In this document: piece by piece, positions 1 through 11,949 of the stretch
How the letters are laid out: every line of letters starts with the position of its first letter
Position numbering within the stretch: position 1 is the first letter of the stretch
NCBI GenBank assembly: GCA_029968055.1
Contig: JASCNX010000002.1
Coordinates: 558,001-622,000 of the forward strand
Reading direction: 5' to 3'
DNA: 64,000 nt
Source of the DNA: Xenophilus aerolatus
GTDB taxonomy: Bacteria; Pseudomonadota; Gammaproteobacteria; Burkholderiales; Burkholderiaceae_C
Made by a program: the position numbers and the translations under genes
Notes under the pieces: model-generated
The model's input: the letters and a program-made list of their open reading frames with translations, nothing else
Databases searched by the model: none
Told to the model about the DNA's origin: nothing

Positions 1-180
1 GAAAGACATGGCGATTCGGTGGTGGCGCGAAAGATGCAGGGCAGTCTAGGAATCGACCCTCCGAATCCCATAGAGCCAGATGCTCCCGATCGTTCGAGCC
101 ACACGTGGCCAGCCATGCACCAACAGCGGGACCGCGCCCCGGCTGTGTGCGCATTCACGCATCGCCCGCAGGGGCAAGGC

Positions 181-1746
181 ATGAGCGCGCCCGACCGACC
201 CGACGCCGGGCTGCCGCTCTGGGCGCGGCTGTTCAAGCTGCCCGAGCATCCGGGGCTGCCGATCCAGGTCCGCCTGCGCGCGGTGGTGGTGCAGGCCATC
301 CTCGACGGACGCCTGGGGCCCGGCACGGCGCTGCCCTCCTCGCGCGACCTGGCGCAGGCGCTCTCGCTGAGCCGCAACACCGTCACCGCCGCCTACGAGC
401 AGCTGGTGGAAGAAGGCTTCCTGGAGGCGCGCCCGCGCCGCGGCGTGTTCGTCGCGGCCAATGCCGCGCCTGCGCGCGCCGACGTCGCGGTGCTGCCCGA
501 CGATCCCTTCCGCACCGCGAGCGCGCCGGCCACCCAGCGGCCGCCCGACTGGCGCCGCCGCGTGCTGCGCTCGCAGACGCAGCGGCCCACGCTGGCCAAG
601 CCCGAGCACTGGCACGACTACCCCTACCAGTTCGTCTACGGCACCTACGACCCCGAGCTGTTCCCCACCGACGACTTCCGCGAGTGCTGCGTGCGCAGCC
701 TGAGCCGCGTGCAGCTGCCGCAGTGGACGCCCGACTTCGAGAAGGTCGACGTCGAGGCGCTGGTCGAGCAGATCCGCCAGCGCCTGCTGCCGCAGCGCGG
801 CGTGTTCGCCCTGGCCGACGAGATCCTCATCACCGTGGGCTCGCAGCACGCCTGCTACCTGCTGGCGGAGGCGCTGTTCGACCGCGGCTCGCGCGTCGGC
901 TTCGAGGAGCCGGGCCATCCGCACGCGCGCAATTCCTTCTCGGTGCGCGGGCCGCAGATGGTCAACATCGCGGTCGACGACGAGGGCCTGGTGGTCGACG
1001 CCATGCCCGACATCGACTACGTCTTCGTCACGCCCTCGCACCAGAGCCCGACCACGCGCACGCTGAGCCTGGAGCGCCGACAGTGGCTGCTGCGCAAGGC
1101 CGAGCTGCACGACTTCGTCATCATCGAGGACGACTACGAGGCCGAGAACCTCTACGCCGGCGCACCGATGCCGGCGCTCAAGAGCCTGGACACGAGCGGC
1201 CGCGTCATCTACATCGGCTCGCTGTCCAAGAGCCTGTCGCCCGCGCTGCGGCTGGGCTACATCGTGGCGCCGCGCGAGCTGATCGCGGAGCTGCGGGTGC
1301 TGCGCCATGCGCAGGTGCGCCACCCCAGCGCCTTCCTGCAGCACGCGTATGCGATGTTCCTCTCGCTGGGCCACCACGAGTCGCATGCGCGGCGCGTCAA
1401 CGCCATCGTGCAGGAGCGCCTGGCGCGCGCGGCCGACGCGCTGCAACGCCACCTGCCCGACTTCCGCTTCACGCTGCCGCAGGGCGGTGCGTCGCTGTGG
1501 GTCGAGGGGCCCGACTGGCTCGACTCGGCCGAGCTGGCCGACGTGGCGCGCGGCCACGGCGTGCTGATCGAGGCGGGGCGCGTGTTCTACGACCAGCCGC
1601 CGTACCCGTGCCCGCAGTTCCGGCTGCGGCTGTCGTCCATCTCGGGCGCGCAGATCGACGCGGGCATCCGCGCGCTGGCGCTCGCGGTGCAGGAACTGGC
1701 GGCGGCGCGCGGCATCCGCCGCAGCGGCGCCGGGCTCGTGCACTGA
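181..1746 (+). CDS. MocR/PdxR-family transcriptional regulator, possibly TauR-like
   Basis: A 521-residue chimeric regulator. Residues about 20-90 form a GntR-type winged helix-turn-helix (the segment with SSRDLAQALSLSRNTVTAAY). The rest is a fold-type-I aminotransferase-like domain with a likely PLP lysine at K350 in GSLSKSLSPALRLGY and the acidic DDYEAE motif upstream of it. MocR proteins use this domain to sense PLP or an amino-compound, usually not to catalyse. The start at 181 is preferred because the domain begins about 20 residues later and a purine-rich stretch (caggggcaaggc) precedes it; the frame stays open to base 19, and a longer start is possible. It lies in the same orientation as tauABC. 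TauR, the known taurine regulator, belongs to this family, so control of the neighbouring importer is a reasonable inference, not a demonstrated one. Confidence 0.85.
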   Translation: MSAPDRPDAGLPLWARLFKLPEHPGLPIQVRLRAVVVQAILDGRLGPGTALPSSRDLAQALSLSRNTVTAAYEQLVEEGFLEARPRRGVFVAANAAPARADVAVLPDDPFRTASAPATQRPPDWRRRVLRSQTQRPTLAKPEHWHDYPYQFVYGTYDPELFPTDDFRECCVRSLSRVQLPQWTPDFEKVDVEALVEQIRQRLLPQRGVFALADEILITVGSQHACYLLAEALFDRGSRVGFEEPGHPHARNSFSVRGPQMVNIAVDDEGLVVDAMPDIDYVFVTPSHQSPTTRTLSLERRQWLLRKAELHDFVIIEDDYEAENLYAGAPMPALKSLDTSGRVIYIGSLSKSLSPALRLGYIVAPRELIAELRVLRHAQVRHPSAFLQHAYAMFLSLGHHESHARRVNAIVQERLARAADALQRHLPDFRFTLPQGGASLWVEGPDWLDSAELADVARGHGVLIEAGRVFYDQPPYPCPQFRLRLSSISGAQIDAGIRALALAVQELAAARGIRRSGAGLVH

Positions 1747-2048
1747 CGGCGCCCGCCCTTGCTCGGTAGGCGCATGAGCTTCTGAGGAACGCGTCCTTCG
1801 CGCCCGCGCGCTGGCCGCACAGAATGCGCCGGCCCTGCGCGCCGGCGGCCGCTGCAGGCCGGTCGCCCTGCGTGCCCAGCGCCGCCAGGCTGCGCCGAAG
1901 CGGTGCCGCGCAGCCGGCATCGCACCAGCCGGGTGCCGGCGCCGCGGTGCTGGCTCCAGCGATCGCGCATCGCTGGCACTTGGTGGCGCCCGGTCCGGGC
2001 CGCAGAGTGCGGGGCATCGATCCATCCACCCATTCGCAAGAGGTCTCC
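1747..2048. other. Intergenic region between the MocR gene and tauA
   Basis: About 300 bases with no convincing gene. The only clear structure is a perfect 8-bp inverted repeat at 1956-1976, listed separately. The last bases (aagaggtctcc) supply a modest ribosome binding site for tauA. No clear sigma-70 promoter could be picked. Confidence 0.6.
1956..1976. promoter_or_regulatory. Palindrome upstream of tauA, candidate operator
   Basis: CCAGCGAT (1956-1963), a 5-base spacer CGCGC, then ATCGCTGG (1969-1976) form a perfect 8-bp inverted repeat. It ends 72 bases before the tauA ATG, a position suited to a regulator site in the tauABC leader or promoter. The regulator is unknown: MocR proteins often use direct repeats, so a LysR- or other dimeric regulator could fit equally well. 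It could also act as an RNA hairpin. Confidence 0.35.
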
Positions 2049-3065
2049 ATGACGACATTCGCCCCCCGCCTCGCGGCCACCGCACTGCTCGCGGCCTTCG
2101 CTTTCGGTGTGCAGGCCCAGACCAAGGAGGTCACCATCGCCCACCAGGACATGGTGGTGCCCTGGCGCTATGCGCAGGTCACGGGCGAGATCGAGAAGAG
2201 CACGGGCTACAAGATCAACTTCCGCAAGTTCGCCGGCGGCGGCGACGTGATCCGCGCGATGGCCTCGGGCCAGGTGCAGATCGGCGAGGCCGGCTCGGCG
2301 CCGGTCGCCTCCGCGCTGTCGCAGGGCCTGCCGGTGGAACTGGTCTGGATCCTGGACAACATCAACGACGCCGAGGCCATGGTGGCGCGCAACGGTTCGG
2401 GCGTGAACAGCCTGGCCGACCTCAAGGGCAAGAAGATCGGCGTGCCCTTCACCTCGACCACGCACTTCCACACGCTGGTGGCGCTGGAGGCCGCCAAGGT
2501 CGACCCCGCGCAGGTCAAGATCCTCAACATGCGCCCGCCCGAGATCGCCGCCGCCTGGGAGCGCGGCGACATCGACGCCACCTTCGTCTGGGACCCGGTG
2601 CTGTCCAAGGTCAAGGCCAGCGGCAAGCAGATCATCAGCTCGGGCCAGATCGCGCAGCAGACCGGCAAGGCGACCTTCGACGGCATCATCGCCAACAAGG
2701 CCTGGGCGGCGTCCAACGTCGACTTCATGGTGAAGTTCCTGTCCGCCATCGCCAAGGCCGACGCCAGCTACATGGCGGGCAAGGCGCAATGGAGCGTGGG
2801 TTCGCCGCAGGTCAAGGCGGTGGCGCAGGTCACCGGCGCCGCCGAGGCCGACGTGCCGGCCGCCATGGCGCTGTACCGCTTCGTGCCGCCGGCCGAGCAG
2901 GCCTCGGCCACCTGGCTGGGCGGCGGCGCCAAGGGCGGCGCGGCGCAGTCGCTGTCCGCCACCGCCGCCTTCCTCAAGGCGCAGGGCACCATCGGCAACG
3001 TGCTGCCCGACTACGCCGTGGGCGTGAATCCGGCGTACGCGGCCAAGGCCGTGGCCACGCCCTGA
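2049..3065 (+). CDS. tauA: Taurine ABC transporter, periplasmic substrate-binding protein
   Basis: A 338-residue periplasmic binding protein that captures taurine (or a related sulfonate) for the TauBC membrane complex. The first ~23 residues are a signal peptide ([20 protein letters not shown] then VQAQ). Three segments match the TauA pattern well: [32 protein letters not shown] and [20 protein letters not shown]. It starts at 2049, where the signal peptide begins; the frame is open further upstream. It is first in a tauA-tauB-tauC run with gaps of 25 and 12 bases. No taurine dioxygenase (tauD) or taurine aminotransferase follows, so degradation must be encoded elsewhere, or the substrate is another sulfonate. 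Confidence 0.9.
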   Translation: MTTFAPRLAATALLAAFAFGVQAQTKEVTIAHQDMVVPWRYAQVTGEIEKSTGYKINFRKFAGGGDVIRAMASGQVQIGEAGSAPVASALSQGLPVELVWILDNINDAEAMVARNGSGVNSLADLKGKKIGVPFTSTTHFHTLVALEAAKVDPAQVKILNMRPPEIAAAWERGDIDATFVWDPVLSKVKASGKQIISSGQIAQQTGKATFDGIIANKAWAASNVDFMVKFLSAIAKADASYMAGKAQWSVGSPQVKAVAQVTGAAEADVPAAMALYRFVPPAEQASATWLGGGAKGGAAQSLSATAAFLKAQGTIGNVLPDYAVGVNPAYAAKAVATP

Positions 3066-3090
3066 CGCATCGCGACGCGGAAGGACGCAC

Positions 3091-3885
3091 ATGCAGGGAT
3101 TGCGCATCGAGAACGTCGGCGTGACCTACGCCGGCGACAACGGGCAGGACGTGGTGGCGCTGCAGAAGGTCGACCTGGACTTCGCGCGCGGCGAGTTCGT
3201 GGTCGCCGTCGGCGCCTCGGGCTGCGGCAAGACCACGCTGCTGTCGTCCATCGCCGGCTTCATGGCGCCGAGCGAGGGCTACATCTTCGTCAACGGCCGG
3301 CAGGTCGAAGGGCCGGGTGCCGACCGGGGCGTGGTGTTCCAGAAGCATGCGCTCATGCCCTGGCTCAACGTGATCGACAACGTGGCCTTCGGGCTGAAGA
3401 TGCGCGGCGTGGGCAAGGCCGAGCGGCATGCCGAGGCGATGAAGCAGGTCCGCGCCGTGGGGCTGGAGCGCTACGCCACGCACGCGGTGTACCAGCTTTC
3501 CGGCGGACAGCAGCAGCGCGTGGGCATCGCGCGGGCGCTGGCCTCCAACCCGGCCATGCTGCTGATGGACGAGCCCTTCGGCGCGCTCGATTCGCTCACG
3601 CGCGAGCAGGTGCAGGAGTCGGTGCTGCAGATCTGGGCGCGCGAGCAGAAACTCGTCTTCTTCATCACGCACGACGTGGAGGAGGCGCTCTTCCTGGCCA
3701 CGCAGCTGATCGTGATGACGCCCTCGCCCGGCCGCGTGTCGCGGCGCTACGAGCTGGACTTCGGCCGCCAGTACGTGGCCGGCGGCAACGCGCGCGCCAT
3801 CAAGTCGCAGCCGGAATTCATCCGCCTGCGCGAAGAGGTGATCGATGCCATCCACGCGGGCGCCGGTGCGGCGGCCGCGCACTGA
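3091..3885 (+). CDS. tauB: Taurine ABC transporter, ATP-binding protein
   Basis: A 264-residue ABC ATPase that powers sulfonate uptake on the cytoplasmic face. Visible motifs in order: Walker [10 protein letters not shown] at residues 41-49, Q-loop in [11 protein letters not shown], signature [15 protein letters not shown], Walker [12 protein letters not shown], and the switch histidine in [10 protein letters not shown]. Length and motif order are normal for the TauB/SsuB/NrtD group. It sits between the binding protein and the permease genes of the same system, 25 bases after tauA and 12 before tauC, so one transcript is likely. Assignment to taurine rests on the better-conserved TauA neighbour. 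Confidence 0.9.
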   Translation: MQGLRIENVGVTYAGDNGQDVVALQKVDLDFARGEFVVAVGASGCGKTTLLSSIAGFMAPSEGYIFVNGRQVEGPGADRGVVFQKHALMPWLNVIDNVAFGLKMRGVGKAERHAEAMKQVRAVGLERYATHAVYQLSGGQQQRVGIARALASNPAMLLMDEPFGALDSLTREQVQESVLQIWAREQKLVFFITHDVEEALFLATQLIVMTPSPGRVSRRYELDFGRQYVAGGNARAIKSQPEFIRLREEVIDAIHAGAGAAAAH

Positions 3886-3897
3886 GGGAGCCGTGCC

Positions 3898-4794
3898 ATG
3901 AGCAGTCCAGCCTCGCCGATGGCCGCCGGCCATGCGGCGCCCGACCTGTCCACCGCGTCGCATGCGCACCCGCCGGCCGGCGCGAAGCCGTCCGCGCGCA
4001 AGGTCCGCGGCCACCGGCGCCCCGGCGAAGGCAGCACCACGGCCATCAGCATTGCCACGGTCGTCGTGCTGTGCGTGCTCTGGTGGGCCGCCGCGGCGCT
4101 GGCCTGGCTGCCGCCGCTGGTGCTGCCCTCGCCCGCCTCGGTGTCGGACGCCTTCGTCGCCGCCGTGAAGGGCCAGGGGCAGGGCGGCAAGCCGCTGCTG
4201 GAGCACTTCCTGTGGAGCCTGGGCCGCGTGTTCGGCGCCTTCGGGCTGGCCTGCATCACGGCTATCCCGGTCGGCATCCTCATGGGCACCTCGCGCGTGA
4301 TGCGCGGCGTGTTCGACCCCATCATCGAGTTCTACCGCCCGCTGCCGCCGCTGGCCTACCTGCCGCTGGTCATCATCTGGTTCGGCATCGAGGAGACCTC
4401 CAAGGTGGTGCTGATCTACCTGGCCTGCTTCGCGCCCCTGGCCGTGGCGGCCCGCGCCGGCGTGAAGTCGGTGGGCAGCGAACAGATCAACGCGGCGCTG
4501 TCGCTGGGCGCGAGCCGCTGGCAGGTGGTGCGCCACGTCGTGCTGCCGGCCGCGCTGCCCGACATCCTCACCGGCATGCGCATCGCCATCGGCTTCGGCT
4601 GGACCACGCTGGTGGCGGCCGAGATGGTGGCGGCCACCGCGGGGCTGGGGCAGCTGGTGCTCAACGCCAGCAACTTCCTGCGCACCGACGTGGTGGTGAT
4701 GGGCATCATCGTGATCGGCATCGTGGCCCTGCTGTTCGACCTGCTGATGCGGCGCATCGAGGTGTGGCTGGTGCCGTGGAAGGGGCGGATGTAG
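3898..4794 (+). CDS. tauC: Taurine ABC transporter, permease
   Basis: A 298-residue BPD_transp_1-type inner-membrane permease. It has an unusually long Pro/Ala-rich hydrophilic N-terminus (~45 residues) before the first membrane segment (ISIATVVVLCVLWWAAAALA). About six membrane helices follow. The cytoplasmic EAA loop is visible as INAALSLGASRWQVVRHVVL followed by PAALPDILTG, and it contacts TauB. It closes the tauABC run. No obvious intrinsic terminator follows in the 90 bases before the next gene. Confidence 0.88.
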   Translation: MSSPASPMAAGHAAPDLSTASHAHPPAGAKPSARKVRGHRRPGEGSTTAISIATVVVLCVLWWAAAALAWLPPLVLPSPASVSDAFVAAVKGQGQGGKPLLEHFLWSLGRVFGAFGLACITAIPVGILMGTSRVMRGVFDPIIEFYRPLPPLAYLPLVIIWFGIEETSKVVLIYLACFAPLAVAARAGVKSVGSEQINAALSLGASRWQVVRHVVLPAALPDILTGMRIAIGFGWTTLVAAEMVAATAGLGQLVLNASNFLRTDVVVMGIIVIGIVALLFDLLMRRIEVWLVPWKGRM

Positions 4795-4885
4795 GCGCTC
4801 CGGCTTCACATAGTCGGGCTGGCAGTCGCAAGGCGCGCTGCCGATCCGATCGCATAATGGCTCACGCTCTGCAAAGTCGTTCGCC

Positions 4886-5176
4886 ATGAGACCGTCCGAA
4901 GCCCTCGCTCTTCACCGAAGCACCGTCAGGCGCGTCGTCGAATCGCATCGCGCGCGCAATGCGCGTGTGTTTGGGTCGGCGCTGCATGGCTCGGATTCAC
5001 CGAACAGTGACCTCGACATCCTGGTCGATCCGACGTCGGAGACCACGCTGTTCGACATCAGTGCAATTCGCCTCGAACTGCGCGGCCTGCTCGGCGTGCC
5101 CGTTGACGTGCTGACGCCTGAAGCGTTGCCCGACAAGTTCCGCGACAAGGTGCTCCGGGAAGCGCGGCCGATATGA
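4886..5176 (+). CDS. MntA-like minimal nucleotidyltransferase (antitoxin)
   Basis: A 96-residue minimal nucleotidyltransferase. The family motif GSX10DXD is intact: GSALHGSDSPNSDLD with the two catalytic aspartates, and a third carboxylate is likely in VPVDVLTP. In studied MntA/HepT systems, the MntA enzyme adds AMP to a tyrosine of the partner HEPN RNase and so silences it. Its stop overlaps the start of the next gene by 4 bases (ATGA), which implies translational coupling and fits a toxin-antitoxin pair. A -10-like cataat lies at 4853-4858, but no good -35 is seen. The exact target and the toxicity of the partner are inferred from the family. Confidence 0.8.
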   Translation: MRPSEALALHRSTVRRVVESHRARNARVFGSALHGSDSPNSDLDILVDPTSETTLFDISAIRLELRGLLGVPVDVLTPEALPDKFRDKVLREARPI

Positions 5177-5547
5177 CGGCGCATCCCCTGCGCGTCGCCG
5201 ACTACCTGGGCCATCTGGCGGAAGCGATCGACCGCATCCTGGGCTACGTGGCGGCCACGGACGAGAGCGGCTTCCGGCAGAACCCGATGCTTCAGGACGC
5301 GGTCATCCGCAACCTGGAAGTGATCGGCGAGGCGAGCCGCAACACACTGCGCGCCGATCCTACCTTCGCCGAGCGACACCCGCAGCTGCCGCTGGCACTG
5401 GCCTACGACATGCGCAACCAGCTGTCGCATGCCTATTTCAGGATCGATCTGAGCACCGTCTGGCGAACGGTGCACAACGACTTGCCAGCGCTGCGCCGGC
5501 AAGTCGAAGCCGTGCTCAGCGGTCTGCGGTCCGCGGGCGAGGCCTGA
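5173..5547 (+). CDS. HepT-like HEPN ribonuclease (toxin, DUF86)
   Basis: A 124-residue HEPN-fold protein. The RNase motif RX4HXY appears intact as RNQLSHAY near the C-terminal third (in YDMRNQLSHAYFRID); it carries the catalytic Arg and His plus the Tyr that MntA-type enzymes AMPylate. In characterised systems the HepT dimer cleaves tRNA or mRNA until modified. The order nucleotidyltransferase-then-HEPN and the 4-base overlap are the standard arrangement. The pair sits between tauABC and the convergent uvrA and looks like a small accessory insertion in an otherwise housekeeping stretch, although its base composition is close to that of its neighbours. Confidence 0.8.
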   Translation: MTAHPLRVADYLGHLAEAIDRILGYVAATDESGFRQNPMLQDAVIRNLEVIGEASRNTLRADPTFAERHPQLPLALAYDMRNQLSHAYFRIDLSTVWRTVHNDLPALRRQVEAVLSGLRSAGEA

Positions 5548-5562
5548 CGCGGTACACAGCGC

Positions 5563-8607
<3,045 letters not shown>

Positions 8608-8660
8608 GGGCGGGAGGCGGTCGGTGCGGGGCAACCGGCCATGATAGACCGCCGCGCTTT

Positions 8661-10052
8661 TCAGCGCACCGGCCCGGCTTCGGCGGCCGGCGGCGGCCCG
8701 GCCGGCGGCGCCTCGTGCACCACCGGCGGCGGCGCCGCCGGCGCGGCGATCGCGTTCGCCACCATGTGCTCCGCCAGCGCCTCGTACAGCGGCCGGCTGA
8801 TCATGCGCGACACCAGGCTGGCCAGCATGGCGCTGGCCATCAGGCTGAGCACCATCGAGTGGCCGTCGACCATTTCCATGACGATGATGAAGGCCGTGAG
8901 CGGCGCCTGCGTCACCGCGGCCAGGAAGCCGGCCATGCCCATCGCGATCAGGGCCGGGCCCAGGTCGGCGCTCACCAGGTGCGCCACGCCGTCGCCGATG
9001 CCCGCGCCGATCGACAGCGACGGCGCGAAGATGCCGCCCGGCACGCCGCACCAGGCGGTGACCCAGGTGGCGATGAACTTCAGCAGGGTGGAGAGCGGCG
9101 TGAGCTCGTCGTGGCCGGCCAGCATCTGCTTCACCGCCTCCGAGCCGGCGCCGAAGGTCACGCCGCCGGTGACCAGCCCGATCACCGCGATCAGCAGGCC
9201 GCCGGCCGCCGCGAAGCGCACCGGCCAGCGCGCCCGCCAGCGGTTGAGCCGCTCGGGCGCGCCGGTGAGCGAGGCGATCATGAGCCGCGCGAACAGGCCG
9301 CCGGCCACGCCCGCCACCAGGGCCACCAGCAGGCCGGGCGCCACGATGTCCCAGCCCAGGCGCGGCACCCGGATGACGCCGAAATAGCTGAGGTTGCCGA
9401 AGGCCGACACCGCCACCAGGCCGGCCAGCACGATGGCGGTGATGATCACGCCGCTGGCGCGCGCCTCCAGCCGGCCCGCCAGTTCCTCGATCGCGAAGAC
9501 CACGCCGGCCAGCGGCGCGTTGAAGGCCGCCGCGATGCCGGCCGCGCCGCCGGCGATCAGCAGCGCGCGCGTGTCCACGGTCGAATTGGGCGAGAGCCAC
9601 CGCCGGGCGTGCTGCATGACGCCGGCCGCCACCTGCACAGAGGGGCCCTCGCGGCCGATGGAAAGGCCCCCGGCGAAGCCCGCCACCCCCAGTCCCACCT
9701 TGGCCAGCGTGAGGCGCAGCGAGGCGAAGCGCCCGCGCCGCTCCGGCGGCAGCGCCGGATCGAGCGCGGCCTTGATCTGCGGAATGCCGGAGCCTGCCGC
9801 GCCCGGAAACCAGCGGCGCGTGATCCACACGATGCCGGCCGTGAGCGCGGGCGTCCACAGCAGGACCAGCCAGGCGTGGCTGCCGTGGATCGCGTGGAAG
9901 AGGCCGAAGGCCCAGTCCGCCGCCACCGTGAAGCCGACCACGAAGAGGCCCGCGAAGATGGCGTAGCCCAGCACGATCGCGCGGTCCAGCCACAGGCGCC
10001 AGCTCGACAGCTCGCTGCGCAGGTTCTCGAAGAAATCCGGTTCGTGGTTCAT
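8661..10052 (-). CDS. ClC-family chloride channel/transporter
   Basis: A 463-residue inner-membrane ClC protein. The three anion-selectivity segments are present: [20 protein letters not shown] and [13 protein letters not shown]. The gating glutamate of GREGP is kept. A second glutamate pair in AIEELAGR lies where the internal proton glutamate of bacterial H+/Cl- exchangers is found, so this is probably an antiporter and not a channel. There is no C-terminal CBS pair. The ATG at 10052 (MNHEPDFF) is chosen over an upstream in-frame start because the cytoplasmic helix typical of ClC begins there. It lies upstream of uvrA on the same strand (53 bases) and divergent from ssb. Confidence 0.88.
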   Translation of the reverse strand: MNHEPDFFENLRSELSSWRLWLDRAIVLGYAIFAGLFVVGFTVAADWAFGLFHAIHGSHAWLVLLWTPALTAGIVWITRRWFPGAAGSGIPQIKAALDPALPPERRGRFASLRLTLAKVGLGVAGFAGGLSIGREGPSVQVAAGVMQHARRWLSPNSTVDTRALLIAGGAAGIAAAFNAPLAGVVFAIEELAGRLEARASGVIITAIVLAGLVAVSAFGNLSYFGVIRVPRLGWDIVAPGLLVALVAGVAGGLFARLMIASLTGAPERLNRWRARWPVRFAAAGGLLIAVIGLVTGGVTFGAGSEAVKQMLAGHDELTPLSTLLKFIATWVTAWCGVPGGIFAPSLSIGAGIGDGVAHLVSADLGPALIAMGMAGFLAAVTQAPLTAFIIVMEMVDGHSMVLSLMASAMLASLVSRMISRPLYEALAEHMVANAIAAPAAPPPVVHEAPPAGPPPAAEAGPVR

Positions 10053-10194
10053 CGGCGAAGAGGCGATTGTGCAGGGGTACGCGCCCGCCCCATGTCGGCC
10101 CGCGGCGCATCCGGCGGCGGCGGGCGCATCGGGCACAATCGCCGGTTCGTCTTCCGATTCCTTCCTCTTTTCTCACTTATCAGGGGCAGCGCAC

Positions 10195-10740
10195 ATGGCA
10201 TCCGTCAACAAAGTCATCCTCGTCGGCAACCTCGGCCGCGATCCCGAAACCCGTACCTTCCCCAGCGGCGACCAGGTCTGCAACGTGACCCTGGCGACCA
10301 CCGACAAGTGGAAGGACAAGCAGTCCGGCGAAATGCGCGAGGCCACCGAGTGGCACCGCCTGGTGTTCAACGGCCGCCTGGCCGAGATCGCCGCCCAGTA
10401 CCTGCGCAAGGGCTCGCAGATCTACGTCGAGGGCGCCATCCGCACCCGCAAGTACACCGACAAGGACGGCGTCGAGAAGTACGCCACCGACATCCGCGTC
10501 GACCAGATGCAGATGCTCGGCAGCCGCCAGGGCCAGGGCGCGCCTGGGGGCGGTGGCGACGACGACGGTTATGGCGGCGGCGGTGGTGGCGGCTACGGCG
10601 GCGGTGGTGGTGGTGGTGGTGGCGGCTACTCGCGCGCCCCGGCCGCAGCGCCGCGTGCCCCCGCGCCCCGCGCGCCCGCCCCGGCCCCGCAACGTTCGTC
10701 GACCGGCTTCGACGACATGGACGACGACATTCCGTTCTGA
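10195..10740 (+). CDS. ssb: Single-stranded DNA-binding protein
   Basis: A 181-residue SSB. The N-terminal ~110 residues are the OB-fold ([56 protein letters not shown]). A low-complexity linker follows, with three long glycine runs broken by Tyr or Asp, then an Ala/Pro/Arg stretch. The protein ends in the acidic tip [10 protein letters not shown], the docking site for repair and replication partners. It starts at 10195 because the OB-fold starts there; an open frame continues upstream. It is divergent from the ClC gene and is followed by a strong terminator. Its proximity to uvrA recalls the uvrA/ssb neighbourhood of enterobacteria, but here a ClC gene lies between them. Confidence 0.97.
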   Translation: MASVNKVILVGNLGRDPETRTFPSGDQVCNVTLATTDKWKDKQSGEMREATEWHRLVFNGRLAEIAAQYLRKGSQIYVEGAIRTRKYTDKDGVEKYATDIRVDQMQMLGSRQGQGAPGGGGDDDGYGGGGGGGYGGGGGGGGGGYSRAPAAAPRAPAPRAPAPAPQRSSTGFDDMDDDIPF

Positions 10741-10773
10741 AGCCCGCGCCCGCGTCCGCACGCGCACGACAAG

Positions 10774-10803
10774 GCCTGCCATCGCCATGGCAGGCTTTTT
10801 TTT
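10774..10803 (+). terminator. Intrinsic terminator after ssb
   Basis: A perfect 9-bp stem, GCCTGCCAT (10774-10782) with ATGGCAGGC (10787-10795), closed by a CGCC tetraloop and followed by eight T (10796-10803). It lies 33 bases after the ssb stop and is a textbook Rho-independent terminator. Confidence 0.93.
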
Positions 10804-10965
10804 GGGCCGTCGCGGCCCCCGCGTGGTTGGCATCGTCCCCGGGGCCGGTCTGCACAGCGGCGCGGGCGGCCGCGGAGCCAAAGGCATAAGCACAAGCCGA
10901 TTGGTTCGTTGGCGCGCCACCCGGCCCTGCCGACAATGCCCGGCTCCCCCCGGCCGCCCCTTGCC

Positions 10966-11940
10966 ATGCCCTTCGTTCTCTCACTCGCCCGTGTGCTGCC
11001 CCTGCTGGTGGCAACGGCCTTCGCGATTCCTGCAGGAGCGCAGAGCTTTCCCACCCGGCCGGTCCGGCTCGTGGTGCACAACAACCCCGGCAGCGCGCTG
11101 GACGTGATCGCGCGGCAGGTGTCGCAGAAGCTGGGCGAGCAATGGAAGCAGCCGGTGGTGATCGACAACCGCCCGGGCGGCGGCGGCATCGTCGGCACCG
11201 AGTTCGTCGTCAAGTCGGCCCCCGACGGCCACACGCTGCTGGCCGCCGGCGACGGGCCGACCACCATCCTGCCGGCGCTGGGCGTGCCGCTTCCCTACAA
11301 CCTCAAGCGCGACCTGGCACCGATCGCCTCACTGGGCGAACTGGACTTCGTCCTGGTGGCGAACCCCCGGACCGGCTTCAAGACCCTGCGTGATTTCGTC
11401 GAGGCGGCGAAAAAGCAGCCGGGCAGGTTCAACTATGCGTCCGCCGGCAACGGCAGCCCGCAGCATTTCGCCGCCGAGCAGCTCAAGCAGGCCGCCGGCA
11501 TCTACGTGACCCACATTCCGTACAGCGGCGGTCCGGCGGGCATGACGGGCGTGATCGCACACGACGTGGACGTGATGTTCATCGCCATCGCCCCGTCCCT
11601 GCAGCACATCAAGGCCGGCCGCCTGGTGGCGCTGGCCACCGGCGGCGAACACGAACATCCGCTGCTGCCCGGCGTGCCCCCGGTCGGGCAGACCTACAAG
11701 GACTTCGTGGCGCGCACCTGGCTGGGCCTGTTCGCGCCGGTCGCCACGCCGCGCCCGGTGCTCGACCAGCTGACCGCCGACGCCGCGAAGGTGCTGGCGG
11801 ACCCCGGCCTGCGCACGCAGCTGGCCGCCCAAGGCGTCACCGTGACCGGCTACACCGGCGCGAAGTTCGAGCAGATCCTGGGGGCCGAGGCGCGCCGCTA
11901 CGAGAAGCTGGTCAAGACCGTGGGCATCCGCTCGGACTGA
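10966..11940 (+). CDS. Tripartite tricarboxylate transporter-type (Bug) substrate-binding protein
   Basis: A 324-residue periplasmic binding protein of the Bug/TctC family, which is expanded in Burkholderiales. Residues 1-~27 are a signal peptide (MPFVLSLARVLPLLVATAFA, then IPAGAQ). Family landmarks follow: FPTRPVRLVV, DVIARQVSQKL, VVIDNRPGGGGIVG and the late YKDFVARTWLGLFAPVATPR. The start at 10966 is chosen because it gives a compact signal peptide; upstream in-frame ATGs at 10909 and 10936 would add a Pro-rich lead. No TctA/TctB membrane genes are nearby, so this is an orphan receptor, as is common for Bug proteins. Ligand unknown (often carboxylates or aromatic acids). Confidence 0.88.
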   Translation: MPFVLSLARVLPLLVATAFAIPAGAQSFPTRPVRLVVHNNPGSALDVIARQVSQKLGEQWKQPVVIDNRPGGGGIVGTEFVVKSAPDGHTLLAAGDGPTTILPALGVPLPYNLKRDLAPIASLGELDFVLVANPRTGFKTLRDFVEAAKKQPGRFNYASAGNGSPQHFAAEQLKQAAGIYVTHIPYSGGPAGMTGVIAHDVDVMFIAIAPSLQHIKAGRLVALATGGEHEHPLLPGVPPVGQTYKDFVARTWLGLFAPVATPRPVLDQLTADAAKVLADPGLRTQLAAQGVTVTGYTGAKFEQILGAEARRYEKLVKTVGIRSD

Positions 11941-11949
11941 GCGCGGCGC

